Source: JBFONV01 sp040779335
GTDB taxonomy: Bacteria; Pseudomonadota; Gammaproteobacteria; Enterobacterales; Alteromonadaceae
DNA length: 64,000 nt
Assembly: GCA_040779335.1 (NCBI GenBank)
Contig: JBFONV010000002.1
Span: 511,433 to 575,432, forward strand
Direction: 5' to 3'
The position numbers and the translations under genes were made by a program. Below the pieces are notes generated by a model that made no database searches, had not been told where the DNA came from, and saw only the letters and a list, made by a program, of their open reading frames with translations. Of the stretch, positions 26,698 to 35,350 are shown in pieces; positions within the stretch are counted from its first letter, which is position 1; the number at the start of each line of letters is the position of its first letter.

Positions 26698-27381
26698 CTA
26701 ATGAGATAGATTTTGACCTGTTTGATAGGCTTTGGTGTATAAAACCCTGATGATCCAATAGGCCATAGCGAACAAAACCACCACAACAGGTATCGCGAGA
26801 AATTCTATTTTGCGGATAGGCTCAGGCATTAATTTGGCTTGTCCTAAAAAGAATGCTGCCGTTGACATAAAAAGCGGAAAGCACATACGCCAGATATGAC
26901 GCACAATACGTTGTGTTCCCGTTATACCTCGATTAATAATCATTTTTAAATCAAATAACGCAGCGATAGACGCGACTATGGCAAAGAAATAGAACACTTG
27001 TGGACCAAAACCATTTAATTTGCCATCTGGGCTCTTTGCCGCGATGCCAGCAAACGTAATAAGCATTGCCACTATGCTCAGTGCGACAAAAAATGCTATC
27101 CATTCAAAATTACCAACAGTTCCTGCCCTGCGTTTAACCGTCATCCACGCAGTTGAGACGAAATAACATAGCAAAATGCCGTTAACAAACGAGAGCATAA
27201 TGGAACGCGAAAGTGCAACATAAATCCCCGTAACGCCAAGGAATAATATTGCTAAGACAAAGATCTTGCCAAAGGTACGATGTGCGCTAGCACTTTTTTG
27301 CACTGATAAGGCAGCGAATCCGGATAGAATAGCGATTGAGCCAGCAATCGTATGAATAATGATTAATAAAAAAAGTGTCAT
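26698..27381 (-). CDS. seven-helix membrane protein (DUF2306-like)
   Basis: The start is placed at 27381, where GGAGAG lies 6 bases upstream. An in-frame ATG at 27426 lacks a ribosome-binding site. The protein of 227 residues has about seven hydrophobic segments and the conserved histidines and arginines (HTIAGSIAILSG, HRTFGKIFV, RIVRHIWRM) seen in DUF2306-like integral membrane proteins, some of which may bind haem or quinone. Function is unknown. It is the first gene behind the sigma-54 promoter at 27545-27561. Confidence 0.72.
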   Translation of the reverse strand: MTLFLLIIIHTIAGSIAILSGFAALSVQKSASAHRTFGKIFVLAILFLGVTGIYVALSRSIMLSFVNGILLCYFVSTAWMTVKRRAGTVGNFEWIAFFVALSIVAMLITFAGIAAKSPDGKLNGFGPQVFYFFAIVASIAALFDLKMIINRGITGTQRIVRHIWRMCFPLFMSTAAFFLGQAKLMPEPIRKIEFLAIPVVVVLFAMAYWIIRVLYTKAYQTGQNLSH

Positions 27382-27544
27382 GGTTTGCTCTCCAACCTTA
27401 CCGTTATAAACTGAGTACTGCCTCAATCGAATTATTTAGCAGGTAGACGCATGTTAGTCCTTGTCTTACATCTACCCATAGTCATAGAAAGTCTATCCCT
27501 AGATTGAGATCCGTCTTCATTACTTCTACGTACTAAACAACTTA

Positions 27545-27561
27545 TTGCAGCGATAATGCCA
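27545..27561 (-). promoter_or_regulatory. sigma-54 promoter of the envelope operon
   Basis: On the minus strand the sequence is TGGCATTATCGCTGCAA, with GG and GC 10 bases apart. It shares TGGCAT and CTGCAA with the exporter promoter at 17118-17134. Transcription would begin near 27535, giving a leader of about 150 bases before the gene at 27381. Confidence 0.82.
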
Positions 27562-27623
27562 AAACCATAACTATCTAATAATATTAAACAAAATATACTT
27601 TAATGACGTAATAAAAATGACCT

Positions 27624-27670
27624 TCCCATAAATGGGAAAGCAAAAATTAAGAAAAATCCTAAAAATGGGA
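27624..27670. promoter_or_regulatory. paired enhancer-like sites upstream of the envelope operon
   Basis: TCCCATAAATGGGA (27624-27637, perfect dyad) and TCCTAAAAATGGGA (27657-27670, one mismatch) are 33 bp apart centre to centre and lie 71 and 104 bp upstream of the promoter GG on the minus strand. Read on that strand the distal site is TCCCATTTTTAGGA, differing from the distal site of the exporter operon at one base. Confidence 0.8.
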
Positions 27671-27850
27671 CGGACAGCTTGAATGGAATTTTTTATCGAT
27701 AACGCCCACTTTAAGGGCGGTGGCCTACATTATTATAAATAGCTAATCTGTAAATCTTTACTATACTCGCTCGCTAAATAAACAATATTATTGTTGTCTT
27801 CTGCGAGTCATGTGGCTCACAGCTGTAATAGTATGACGAAAGGTACTATT

Positions 27851-28609
27851 ATGAAAAAGATCATTACACTAATAGCTGCGAGTGCATTACTTACAATGCC
27901 TGCTGTCGCTGAAGAGAAGAAATCCTATACTCAGTGGGACACCTTCCGATTTACAGTAGATAATAAACAAGCCAAAACATTTACAAAAAATATGCGATCG
28001 CATATTAAAAAGTATCATACCCAAGCCCCAATGAAGACAAAAATATATAACGTTGCATATGGTCCAAACACCAACGAACTCATTTGGGTTATGGGGCCGG
28101 TTAGCTTTTCAGAGCTAGACGCAAGGCCCGACAATAAAAAGCATGATGAAGACTGGGCAGATAATATTAACCCTTATATAGTTTCTTACGGTCAAGGTGA
28201 AATTTGGCGAAACATGGAAGGTTTGATGATTAACAATTTGGATGAGAACTCTAAAGATCCTGAAAGATTTATTGCTAGATACCTGACTGTTAATACGGAT
28301 AAAGAATCAGAGGTTTTCAAATACTTGTTAATGCAAGTAAAAAATACGTTGGAAAAAATAGGTAAAAGTAAGTTTTGGACAGTGATGGATAACCAATTTA
28401 TTCAAGGGCAGTTAAATGGACGTCATTTGATGGCTCTTTCAGATTTGGATAATCTAGCCGAGATGGATGAAGACTGGGAGTTTTCCAAACATTTTGAAGA
28501 GTTATACGGAAAAGGAAGCTTTAAGGCTTTTCAGGCCAATTACTCTGAAGTATTTGATAATCAATGGAATGAAGTTATTACCGTTAATAAAGAAATGAGT
28601 GGTCTTTAG
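27851..28609 (+). CDS. secreted protein of unknown function, probable internal repeat
   Basis: The start is at 27851, where AAAGG lies about 7 bases upstream and a clear signal peptide (MKKIITLIAASALLTMPAVA) begins. A TTG at 27791 in the same frame gives an unlikely leader. The mature protein of about 232 residues seems to hold two similar halves, each with an RF-x-V or RYLTV strand, a long helix, a strand with W-V, and a DEDW or DW segment. This suggests a tandem alpha-beta-barrel fold. I recognise no family. The paired sites at 27624-27670 lie upstream, but no -24/-12 element faces this gene. Confidence 0.75.
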   Translation: MKKIITLIAASALLTMPAVAEEKKSYTQWDTFRFTVDNKQAKTFTKNMRSHIKKYHTQAPMKTKIYNVAYGPNTNELIWVMGPVSFSELDARPDNKKHDEDWADNINPYIVSYGQGEIWRNMEGLMINNLDENSKDPERFIARYLTVNTDKESEVFKYLLMQVKNTLEKIGKSKFWTVMDNQFIQGQLNGRHLMALSDLDNLAEMDEDWEFSKHFEELYGKGSFKAFQANYSEVFDNQWNEVITVNKEMSGL

Positions 28610-28649
28610 AAACAGTAACTTCACATAATTTTACATACCGTTAAATAAA

Positions 28650-28680
28650 AACAAGGTTGTTTATGTAACCTTGTTTTTTT
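28650..28680 (+). terminator. Rho-independent terminator
   Basis: AACAAGGTT-gtttatgt-AACCTTGTT is followed by TTTTT. It lies 41 bases after the stop of the secreted protein gene. Confidence 0.88.
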
Positions 28681-29346
28681 CCATCGAAAACCTAACGAAG
28701 AATCAATTATAAACCCTATATCACATGATAAACTTGTTGGTGTAGTTTAGAAATATAATGTGATGCAGTGAAAATATAACTTTTTAAATCAGACCAAAGT
28801 AAAAATGTGAACAACTGTTTTGGTGGTTCAAGTGCCTATCAAGTTTAGTAGCTCATATCTGATCTTACAGTTTAGATGAAAAGGTTTTAACTTCATCTGA
28901 CAGGCAGCTATGAGCGAACAACGGACGGTCAGTTTTGAAAATTTGATAGTCTGCTTCTAAGCTCAAAGCTGCCTGTGGTGTATCATCTCTAAATGCTAAA
29001 TTTTGCAACAAAGTCTTCATATCTAAAAGCGTATTTCTATTCGATTTTATTGTTTACTGTGGCAACTTTATGGTCGTTAACAGAACTCAAACCTAATTGC
29101 TGTGGTATGAAGTAAAGCTGACATCGAATATAAAATATAAGATGTTCTGATACAAAATAGGGAGTAAAAAACTAGTTTACGTTAATTTATTTATAAAAAT
29201 AATCGGCATATCTTTGGGTTAGTTAATTTTTGCTCTAAAAATTTTATATCGCAGAGATAATGTGACGTTACAATTTTAATTGTGTTGACCTTGTACCTAT
29301 GTTGTCGTAGGTTATTTATTCATAACAAAAATAAGGATTATTTTTA
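28681..29346. other. gene-free spacer with element A
   Basis: This 666-bp AT-rich stretch contains no acceptable coding frame. It holds element A copy 2 and, near the Sel1 gene, an ACCTA-N8-TAGGT dyad at 29295-29312. A motif at 28807-28828 (GTGAACAACTGTTTTGGTGG) weakly resembles one at 30422-30441, a possible third dispersed element. Confidence 0.6.
28850..28916. repeat. dispersed palindromic element A, copy 2
   Basis: The inner 65 bp are identical to 14412-14476. The outermost base pair of the terminal inverted repeat differs here (A instead of C at 28850). The element is intergenic and in the same orientation as copy 1. Confidence 0.85.
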
Positions 29347-29994
29347 ATGCGTTTACTCACCCTCTTTGTATTTATACTTTTGACTTTCTCTTCAGTGGCT
29401 AATGATGATTTTGACAAAGGGAAGACTGCATATAAAAATGATAATTACGCCGAAGCTATCACTTTTTTTAAATTAGCCGCAGAACAAGGAAATGCAGGGG
29501 CTCAAAGCTACCTTGGCTTTATGTATACAAAAGGGCAAGGTGTTGCTCAGGATTACAAGCAGGCCGCTATCTGGTATAGAAAAGCCGCTGAACAGGGTAA
29601 TGCAAGACATCAATACAGCCTTGCTATCATGTATGAAAAAGGAAAAGGGGTCGATCAGGATTTTATTCAAGCAATTGAGTGGCATACTAAAGCAGCTAAA
29701 CAAGGTAATGCAAGATCTCAGTATCACCTTGCACTTATATATTACAATGGGAAAGGGATTGCACAAGACTACAAGCAAGCTTTTAAGTGGTATAGCAAAG
29801 CCGCTGAGGGTGGAAATGCTGGGGTTCAATATAGCCTTGGACTTATGTATGAAAAAGGGCAAGGTGTTGCTCAGGATTATAAGCAAGCAGTTGGTTGGTA
29901 TACCAAAGCAGCCGAACAAGGTGATGAAAATGCTAAAAGAAACCTTGGTTTAATTTATGCCGATGGAAAAGGAATTACACAAGTTCAAAAATAG
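29347..29994 (+). CDS. secreted Sel1-repeat protein
   Basis: The 215-residue protein has a signal peptide (to about residue 19) followed by five Sel1-like repeats of 36 residues, each with the pattern AEQGNAxxQYxLGxMYxKGxG and AQDYKQAxxWYxKAA. Such solenoids bind proteins or peptidoglycan in the periplasm or outside the cell. The coding repeats are also visible at the DNA level, which makes copy-number change likely. The gene stands alone between copies of element A and element B. Confidence 0.9.
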   Translation: MRLLTLFVFILLTFSSVANDDFDKGKTAYKNDNYAEAITFFKLAAEQGNAGAQSYLGFMYTKGQGVAQDYKQAAIWYRKAAEQGNARHQYSLAIMYEKGKGVDQDFIQAIEWHTKAAKQGNARSQYHLALIYYNGKGIAQDYKQAFKWYSKAAEGGNAGVQYSLGLMYEKGQGVAQDYKQAVGWYTKAAEQGDENAKRNLGLIYADGKGITQVQK

Positions 29995-30484
29995 GCTACT
30001 GTCTGATACTGAAAAATTGCTGAACAAGATTATGTAAGCGCTTAAAAATAACGTTTTATTTTTATACCCTAACTTTAGAGAGCCATTTTGACGTGATTTT
30101 TATACAGAACGATACCACATAATAGTTGATGCAGTTAAATTATACAGATTACAGCACGATGACTCTAATAGTGTGCACTTTCGTTCTATCAAAAATATTC
30201 TCTACTCAACGATGAGCAGAAGTACTAGTTTTATTGTCGATAGCTTCCGTTATAGTTTACTCAGATAACATGTCTTTACCACTAGTCATGTCTGACCTGC
30301 GCGTTGTTATCATGATTGTAAGAGTTTCGTTATCGAGGAAGGTCACTAAATGGTAAAAGATATAGAAAATTTTGTTGTTCACTTCTGTTTAGCACACTAA
30401 GAAGTCATACCAATGCAATTATGTGAACGACCGCTTTGGTTGCACGACAGTCTTTATGAATAGTTTTTTATATCTGACTCAACT
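29995..30484. other. gene-free spacer after the Sel1 gene
   Basis: No acceptable coding frame or strong terminator is seen. A motif at 30422-30441 resembles one at 28807-28828. The stretch leads into element B and the TTAG microsatellite. Confidence 0.5.
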
Positions 30485-30566
30485 TCCGCTTTTGGCACAT
30501 ATGCGACTGTCAAATTTGATTAAGTTCTATTAATCGAATCTGACAGTTCAAGTTAAGACTTATTCA
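30485..30566. repeat. dispersed palindromic element B, copy 2
   Basis: These 82 bp match 15107-15188 with two mismatches. The CTGTCA...TGACAG hairpin is preserved base for base. The orientation is the same as copy 1. Confidence 0.87.
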
Positions 30567-30582
30567 TATCAAGATTAAATTA

Positions 30583-30656
<74 letters not shown>

Positions 30657-30689
30657 ACGATTAAACGAAAGACCAAAAAGGACGCTAAC

Positions 30690-31544
30690 CTATGAATCTC
30701 CTTTCGGCCTGAGTGTCTCGATAATTTGCGCGTCCACCCAATGAGGATTTCCTACCCAATAACTACTCCCATCTTCCCTATATTTTTTCTCGCCCCTATA
30801 AAAAAACAAATATTTTCCATCAGGTGTCACCCTCGGACGCTGCTCATAGGCTGTTGTGTTTATCTTATCTCCCATATTAATTGCTGTTCCCCATGAACCA
30901 TCTTTTTGTCGAAAACTAATATAAATATCAGGGGTATCTTCGCCTGCCATCTCAACGTCCCACATTAAATAGGATTCATCTGGTGCAATGAAGGGGTGGG
31001 CAATGTATTTACCTCTGTTTATTGCCTTGCTCATTTTATGAGGCTTTTCATATTTGCCGTTTATAAGGCGTGAATAACTCATATGGCCACTGCCATCCTC
31101 GAAATCTAAAACGTAAAAATAGTAAGTTCCTTTAGCTGAGACAGCTGAACCTTCGATGGCAATGTCTTTGAAAGGTTTAAGGTTTCTTATCTCTGACAAA
31201 CCTGGGGCAAATCGCTCCTTATATTTATCAATATCGGTTGACAAGTCCGACGGTTCGCTCCATTTATTGTTTTTGTATTGCATAGCAAGCAATGTTGTAT
31301 CTTTATATTTTCCTCCAATCCTATTGAAGTAGAACTCCTTCATATCTGGTGTGAACGTATATAAACTTTCTACATACTTTTCTGTTGAAACAATACCTGG
31401 CGCAAATATTTCAGGCGTTAATCCTGGCGTTTTTTGGCCTAGGTACGGGCCTTTTAAGATTGGAAATTCGTCTTGAGCATAACTATTACCACTCACCAGC
31501 AAAGCGCAACCTAGACAAATTACTAAAATTAAAATAGATTTCAT
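30690..31544 (-). CDS. secreted PD40-propeller protein, paralogue 3
   Basis: The 284-residue protein has a signal peptide (to about residue 23) and a TolB-like beta-propeller region of PD40 repeats. The best are FTPDMKEFYFNR, IAPDESYLMWDVE and VTPDGKYLFFYRG. It shares with the other two paralogues the opening GPYLGQKTPGLTPEIFAPG, the ISFRQKDGSWGTAINMGD block and the ending WVDAQIIETLRP. It is the last gene of a five-gene operon. Function is unknown. PD40 propellers bind proteins, peptides or glycans in the periplasm. Confidence 0.85.
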   Translation of the reverse strand: MKSILILVICLGCALLVSGNSYAQDEFPILKGPYLGQKTPGLTPEIFAPGIVSTEKYVESLYTFTPDMKEFYFNRIGGKYKDTTLLAMQYKNNKWSEPSDLSTDIDKYKERFAPGLSEIRNLKPFKDIAIEGSAVSAKGTYYFYVLDFEDGSGHMSYSRLINGKYEKPHKMSKAINRGKYIAHPFIAPDESYLMWDVEMAGEDTPDIYISFRQKDGSWGTAINMGDKINTTAYEQRPRVTPDGKYLFFYRGEKKYREDGSSYWVGNPHWVDAQIIETLRPKGDS

Positions 31545-31608
31545 GATTTTTCCTTATTTGTGATTAATAATCTTCAAGGTAAATTATGGCTGGGGTCTAA
31601 ATGCTGAC

Positions 31609-32382
31609 TTATTCTTTACTTCCTATGAATCTTCTAAACCGCCACTCTAGGACTTCCTTACGCACCTTGTAAGCTGGGTCGTAGATTCTGTCCTGGAGGA
31701 GCGGGCCGGAAAGTTCTTCGTCCCCTCCAAATCTAACCACAAAATAAACAGAGAATCTTCGCACCCACGGATCAGGATGGTGTTTAGCTGCCCATGCGAG
31801 CATCTGGACCGTTTTATGCTCCTGCCCCGGCATCCACCAAGCTAAGGTGTAAGGAATTTTATTCATTGTTCCTTCTTCAGCGGAGGTAATTAAGGCTTCA
31901 AAAAACGCATTTTGAATGTCAGGAATGTGTTCTTCTGCGTCTAGCCAAAACTTGCGTCTTTTTTCATCGAAGCCGGTTTCTTCATTATGAGAAAACTGAC
32001 CATTCACAGCAGCAAAAGCCATCGCTACTTTTACCCGTTGCGCTTTCTCAGGATGGGTAAACAATCGTAGCAGCACGTCGGAAGATTCACCATCCAGAAT
32101 CACGTTGAACACTAACGCTTCTTCTTTGGATAAATCCGCCGTTAGTTTCGGAAATTTAGATGTGGCAACTTGTCCGCCGTCTGTGTCAGGTTCCCTTGGT
32201 GATGATGAGGGATCTGAATAGCTCATTTCAGCTGCGTAGCGTTCAACAAATGCTGGTGGGTCAGCGAAGACCACTGGCTTGGCACTAAATCCAGCCAGTG
32301 CATGGACAAGGAATATAAGGACAGCCATTGCGACAAATGCTGTTGCAATGATTAATTTTTTTAATGTAGAACTGATGTTCAT
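31609..32382 (-). CDS. membrane-anchored HEAT-like protein
   Basis: The 257-residue protein has one N-terminal membrane helix (about 8-31), a polar linker and a helical periplasmic region (about 80-257) with HEAT-like pairs (KAQRVKVAMAFAAVNGQF, KTVQMLAWAAKHHPDPWVRR, AYKVRKEVLEWRFRRF). The family is not recognised. The gene is 3 bases downstream of PD40 paralogue 2 and 64 before paralogue 3, so it is embedded in that operon and presumably shares its role. Confidence 0.7.
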   Translation of the reverse strand: MNISSTLKKLIIATAFVAMAVLIFLVHALAGFSAKPVVFADPPAFVERYAAEMSYSDPSSSPREPDTDGGQVATSKFPKLTADLSKEEALVFNVILDGESSDVLLRLFTHPEKAQRVKVAMAFAAVNGQFSHNEETGFDEKRRKFWLDAEEHIPDIQNAFFEALITSAEEGTMNKIPYTLAWWMPGQEHKTVQMLAWAAKHHPDPWVRRFSVYFVVRFGGDEELSGPLLQDRIYDPAYKVRKEVLEWRFRRFIGSKE

Positions 32383-32385
32383 GAT

Positions 32386-33315
32386 TTATTCCTTATTTGA
32401 GGCCAAGGAGTCTTTATTTTTGTTCTCTGATTTAGTTCTAAGCATCGCAATTATCTGTGCATCAACCCAGTAAATATCCACATTCATCTTCTCATTATCA
32501 GTGCCGTCATCGATGCGTCTGTTGAAGAGTATGTATTTGCCGTCGGGCGTCACGCTCGCATAAGCATCCCATTTATCAGAGTTGACTTCTGGTCCCATAT
32601 TAATGGCTGAGCCCCATGAACCGTCTTTTTGTTTAAAGCTGATATAGAGATCCGAGTCTCCAAAACCGCCTTCCCGTTCGCTATCCCAAATCAGGTAGCT
32701 TTCGTCTGGCGCGATAAATGGATGGGCAGTCCACTTGCCCGTATTGATCTCTGGGCCCAATTTTTCTGGGGCTTGGCGTTCACCGTCTATAACCCTTGAT
32801 ATGCGGATTTCGTCGTTGCTTTTATAATCGTCAAAAACGTAGGTGCCCTTAGCTGATGCTGATAATCGCATAATACCCCAATCTTTTCGGTCAAACATGG
32901 GCCCCAAACTTTTGCGTTCTGACCAACCGTTCTCGGTGCGATCTTTATAGCCTTTTGCCATGTGCATGCGTTTGCCGTCAGGAGAGAAAGTAACTTCACC
33001 CGTTCGTCGAAACTCAGTAAATTTTTTCCAGATGCTATTTTCTTGTCGGAAGCCAACGACAGTGTGTCGTCTCCCAGTTTCTTTAGAACCTCGATCCAGA
33101 GTGAAGTAAAACTCTTTCATTCCTGGGGCAAATACGCCTTCAAGCTCCCAACCTTCCTTCGAGATGATGCCCGAAGCAAATGGTTCAGCCACCACGCCCG
33201 GTGGCGTTTGTCCCATGTAAGGACCTTCAAGAACTGGAAAATCATCTTGAGCATAAGTTTGGCTATTCATCGTCAATGCAGAAAACATAGCGATAAAAGT
33301 ATAAAAACGTTTCAT
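32386..33315 (-). CDS. secreted PD40-propeller protein, paralogue 2
   Basis: The 309-residue protein has a signal peptide (to about residue 22), the shared opening GPYMGQTPPGVVAEPFASG and PD40 repeats (FAPGMKEFYFTLD, FSPDGKRMHMAKG, IAPDESYLIWDSE, VTPDGKYILFNRR). It ends with WVDAQIIAMLRTK. It is clearly homologous along its length to the neighbours at 30690 and 33360, so the operon arose by tandem duplication. The stop is 3 bases from the next gene. Confidence 0.86.
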   Translation of the reverse strand: MKRFYTFIAMFSALTMNSQTYAQDDFPVLEGPYMGQTPPGVVAEPFASGIISKEGWELEGVFAPGMKEFYFTLDRGSKETGRRHTVVGFRQENSIWKKFTEFRRTGEVTFSPDGKRMHMAKGYKDRTENGWSERKSLGPMFDRKDWGIMRLSASAKGTYVFDDYKSNDEIRISRVIDGERQAPEKLGPEINTGKWTAHPFIAPDESYLIWDSEREGGFGDSDLYISFKQKDGSWGSAINMGPEVNSDKWDAYASVTPDGKYILFNRRIDDGTDNEKMNVDIYWVDAQIIAMLRTKSENKNKDSLASNKE

Positions 33316-33359
33316 TATTTATTCCTTATTTAAGGTTACTTGCGGCATATGGTTAACAA

Positions 33360-34232
33360 CTAAGGTTTAGGTCTGAGGGTTTCAATAATCTGTGCATCCA
33401 CCCAGTGCATACCTGCATTTTCATTACTTATAAATCTGTTAAAGAAAAGATATTTACCGTCTGGCGTTACCGTTGCTCCGCCTTCATCAGCACTGGTATT
33501 GATTGTATCTCCCAAATTAATGGCAGATCCCCATGAACCATCTTGCTGTCGAAAAGAAATGAACAAATCGCTTCCACCATTGCCATTTTCTCCTTGCTCA
33601 TCCCAGAGCAAATAGGATTCATCTGGTGCGATGTAGGGGTGAGCGTTCCAGTCTCCAAAATCAATGTTCACAGCGACTGGCTTTTCATGTTTGCCATCTA
33701 CTAGTCGTGAATAATGAATCGGGACAGACTCAGTTGCATCATCAAAATAATAGGTGCCATTGGCTGTAGACATAAGCCGCATAATGCGGAAGTTTTCAAA
33801 AAGAGCCCCCAGACTTTTTATGTCTGACCACCCATTTTCGCTGCGCTCCATATAGCGCTTACCCAAATGCATGGTGTTACCATCTGGAGTAAGAATGGGC
33901 CGTCCCACTCTAGGTCCTACCACAGACTCGTGCCACTGTTTACCTTTGGATTGAAAGGTAATTAAAGACCACTTTTTAGTTTTATTGTTTCTCCTGGTAA
34001 AATAGAACTCCTTCATATCAGGCGAGAAGAAGCCGCTATGGTCACGATGTTCTGTTGAACGGCCACTGGGTGCAAAAGCTTTAGGCGTTAAGCCCGGCGA
34101 CTTTTGCCCGACATAGGGACCTTCAAGAACAAAGCGGCCTTCAAGAACAGAAGACTTATCATGTGCGTAGCTTTTACTACTGCTCAAAAGAATAGAAAGC
34201 AGCAGACTAAAACAAATAACGACAGGCTTCAT
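33360..34232 (-). CDS. secreted PD40-propeller protein, paralogue 1
   Basis: The 290-residue protein has a signal peptide (to about residue 23) and the opening GPYVGQKSPGLTPKAFAPSG. A short imperfect duplication (VLEGRFVLEGPY) precedes that motif. The PD40 units are FSPDMKEFYFTRR, LTPDGNTMHLGKR, IAPDESYLLWDEQ and VTPDGKYLFFNRF, ending WVDAQIIETLRPKP. The gene begins 3 bases after the esterase stop, which indicates translational coupling. Confidence 0.86.
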   Translation of the reverse strand: MKPVVICFSLLLSILLSSSKSYAHDKSSVLEGRFVLEGPYVGQKSPGLTPKAFAPSGRSTEHRDHSGFFSPDMKEFYFTRRNNKTKKWSLITFQSKGKQWHESVVGPRVGRPILTPDGNTMHLGKRYMERSENGWSDIKSLGALFENFRIMRLMSTANGTYYFDDATESVPIHYSRLVDGKHEKPVAVNIDFGDWNAHPYIAPDESYLLWDEQGENGNGGSDLFISFRQQDGSWGSAINLGDTINTSADEGGATVTPDGKYLFFNRFISNENAGMHWVDAQIIETLRPKP

Positions 34233-34235
34233 GGT

Positions 34236-35099
34236 TTAGCCTTCCTTTTTTGTTAAGCCTGATAGCCATTTAACACTACGTACACCAACCATTGGAAACG
34301 AATCGCTATGGCCAGAAGCTTCAATCACTACTTGTTTGATTGATGATAATCCTTGATATTTTTTGGCTTTCAGCTGGGTAATGAAATCTTCAACATGCAC
34401 ACTCAATTCCTTTTCCAGTTCGCCATAGGTAATAAACAAGTTGATCCCTTGCGCTTTAGTTTTTAATGCGGCATTTTTAAGGGAAAAAAGTAACGGAATA
34501 TCTCTCCACAGCGATGGACTACCTAAGATGTAGTTTTTAAAGGTATCAGGTTGTGACATTAAAGCGTAAGCACCAAATAAGCCGCCAAGAGAAAAACCGA
34601 AATAGGTTCGATTACTCGGGTCTGTTCTGTAGTTGCTTTCTACATGCTTAATAACGTCATTGCGAATAAATGTTAGGTGGTTACTGGCCTGTCCAAACTG
34701 ATATTTAGCCTGACGCTCTGGGTTGCTTGACTTGCTTACTGAATAATCTCTAGCTCTACTGCCATGTACCCCAAACGCTTCCGCTTCATTGAGGTCTATT
34801 TGATTGGAAATTCCAACCAAAATAACCTCTTTCATTATAAATTCAGTACCTGATAATAGTTCAATGTGCGTATCTGCATCAGTAAAATAAATAACAGGAT
34901 AGGCCTTATCTTTATTCTCAGTTTTGGCATATCCCTCAGGTAGTTTGATATAAAGCTCATACTGTCTATCGGCCTGAGTGTCTTTAATAGGAACAATTTG
35001 TATTCTTTTCAAAATAAACTCTCTTGTCTCACCCGCCTGGACAGACAGAAAAGGCAGCAAAGATAAGCAAACTAAAACTAAAATCTTCTTCATATTCAT
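34236..35099 (-). CDS. periplasmic alpha/beta-hydrolase (esterase D/IroE-like)
   Basis: The 287-residue protein has a signal peptide (MNMKKILVLVCLSLLPFLSVQA) and an alpha/beta-hydrolase of the putative esterase family that includes enterobactin esterases Fes and IroE. The nucleophile S170 is in YFGFSLGGLFGAYAL, preceded by NRTYFG, and the catalytic histidine is in IEASGHSDSF. It hydrolyses an ester or a peptide-like bond in the periplasm. The substrate is unknown. It is the first gene of the operon, divergent from the ToxR-type regulator. Confidence 0.85.
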   Translation of the reverse strand: MNMKKILVLVCLSLLPFLSVQAGETREFILKRIQIVPIKDTQADRQYELYIKLPEGYAKTENKDKAYPVIYFTDADTHIELLSGTEFIMKEVILVGISNQIDLNEAEAFGVHGSRARDYSVSKSSNPERQAKYQFGQASNHLTFIRNDVIKHVESNYRTDPSNRTYFGFSLGGLFGAYALMSQPDTFKNYILGSPSLWRDIPLLFSLKNAALKTKAQGINLFITYGELEKELSVHVEDFITQLKAKKYQGLSSIKQVVIEASGHSDSFPMVGVRSVKWLSGLTKKEG

Positions 35100-35190
35100 A
35101 AAATTACTCTCTCAAAAAAAGTTTAACCAGATGTTTGGCTCTACTTGAAAACTAGCCATGGTTTGAATGTATATGAATAAAACACAAAAT

Positions 35191-35234
35191 GCCTGACGTC
35201 CGCCTGACGTTTGAATGACTTCATTCTGACGTCA
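35191..35234. promoter_or_regulatory. candidate operator: CTGACGT direct repeats
   Basis: In the divergent spacer GCCTGACGT occurs at 35191-35199 and 35202-35210, one helical turn apart, and CTGACGT recurs at 35226-35232 within the palindrome TGACGTCA (35227-35234). ToxR/CadC-type winged helices bind tandem repeats of this kind, so it may be the site through which the regulator controls both directions. Confidence 0.55.
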
Positions 35235-35350
35235 ATAAACTTCCTAATAATCAATTGGTTAAAAATCCCATTTAGTTGCAAGAAAGCTTTATGCTAATAT
35301 GCTATTTCTTATTTTGGCTCACTTTAACTTTCATTTTGGAACGCGCAACC

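Noticed and set aside
27720..27840. A rightward sigma-54 promoter for the secreted protein gene
   Set aside because: TGGC-like sequences near 27721 and 27810 lack GC ten bases after GG, so no valid -24/-12 element faces right.
29473..29953. Long open frames on both strands within the Sel1 gene
   Set aside because: The 108-bp internal repeats keep several frames open. Only the annotated frame gives a signal peptide and Sel1 repeats.
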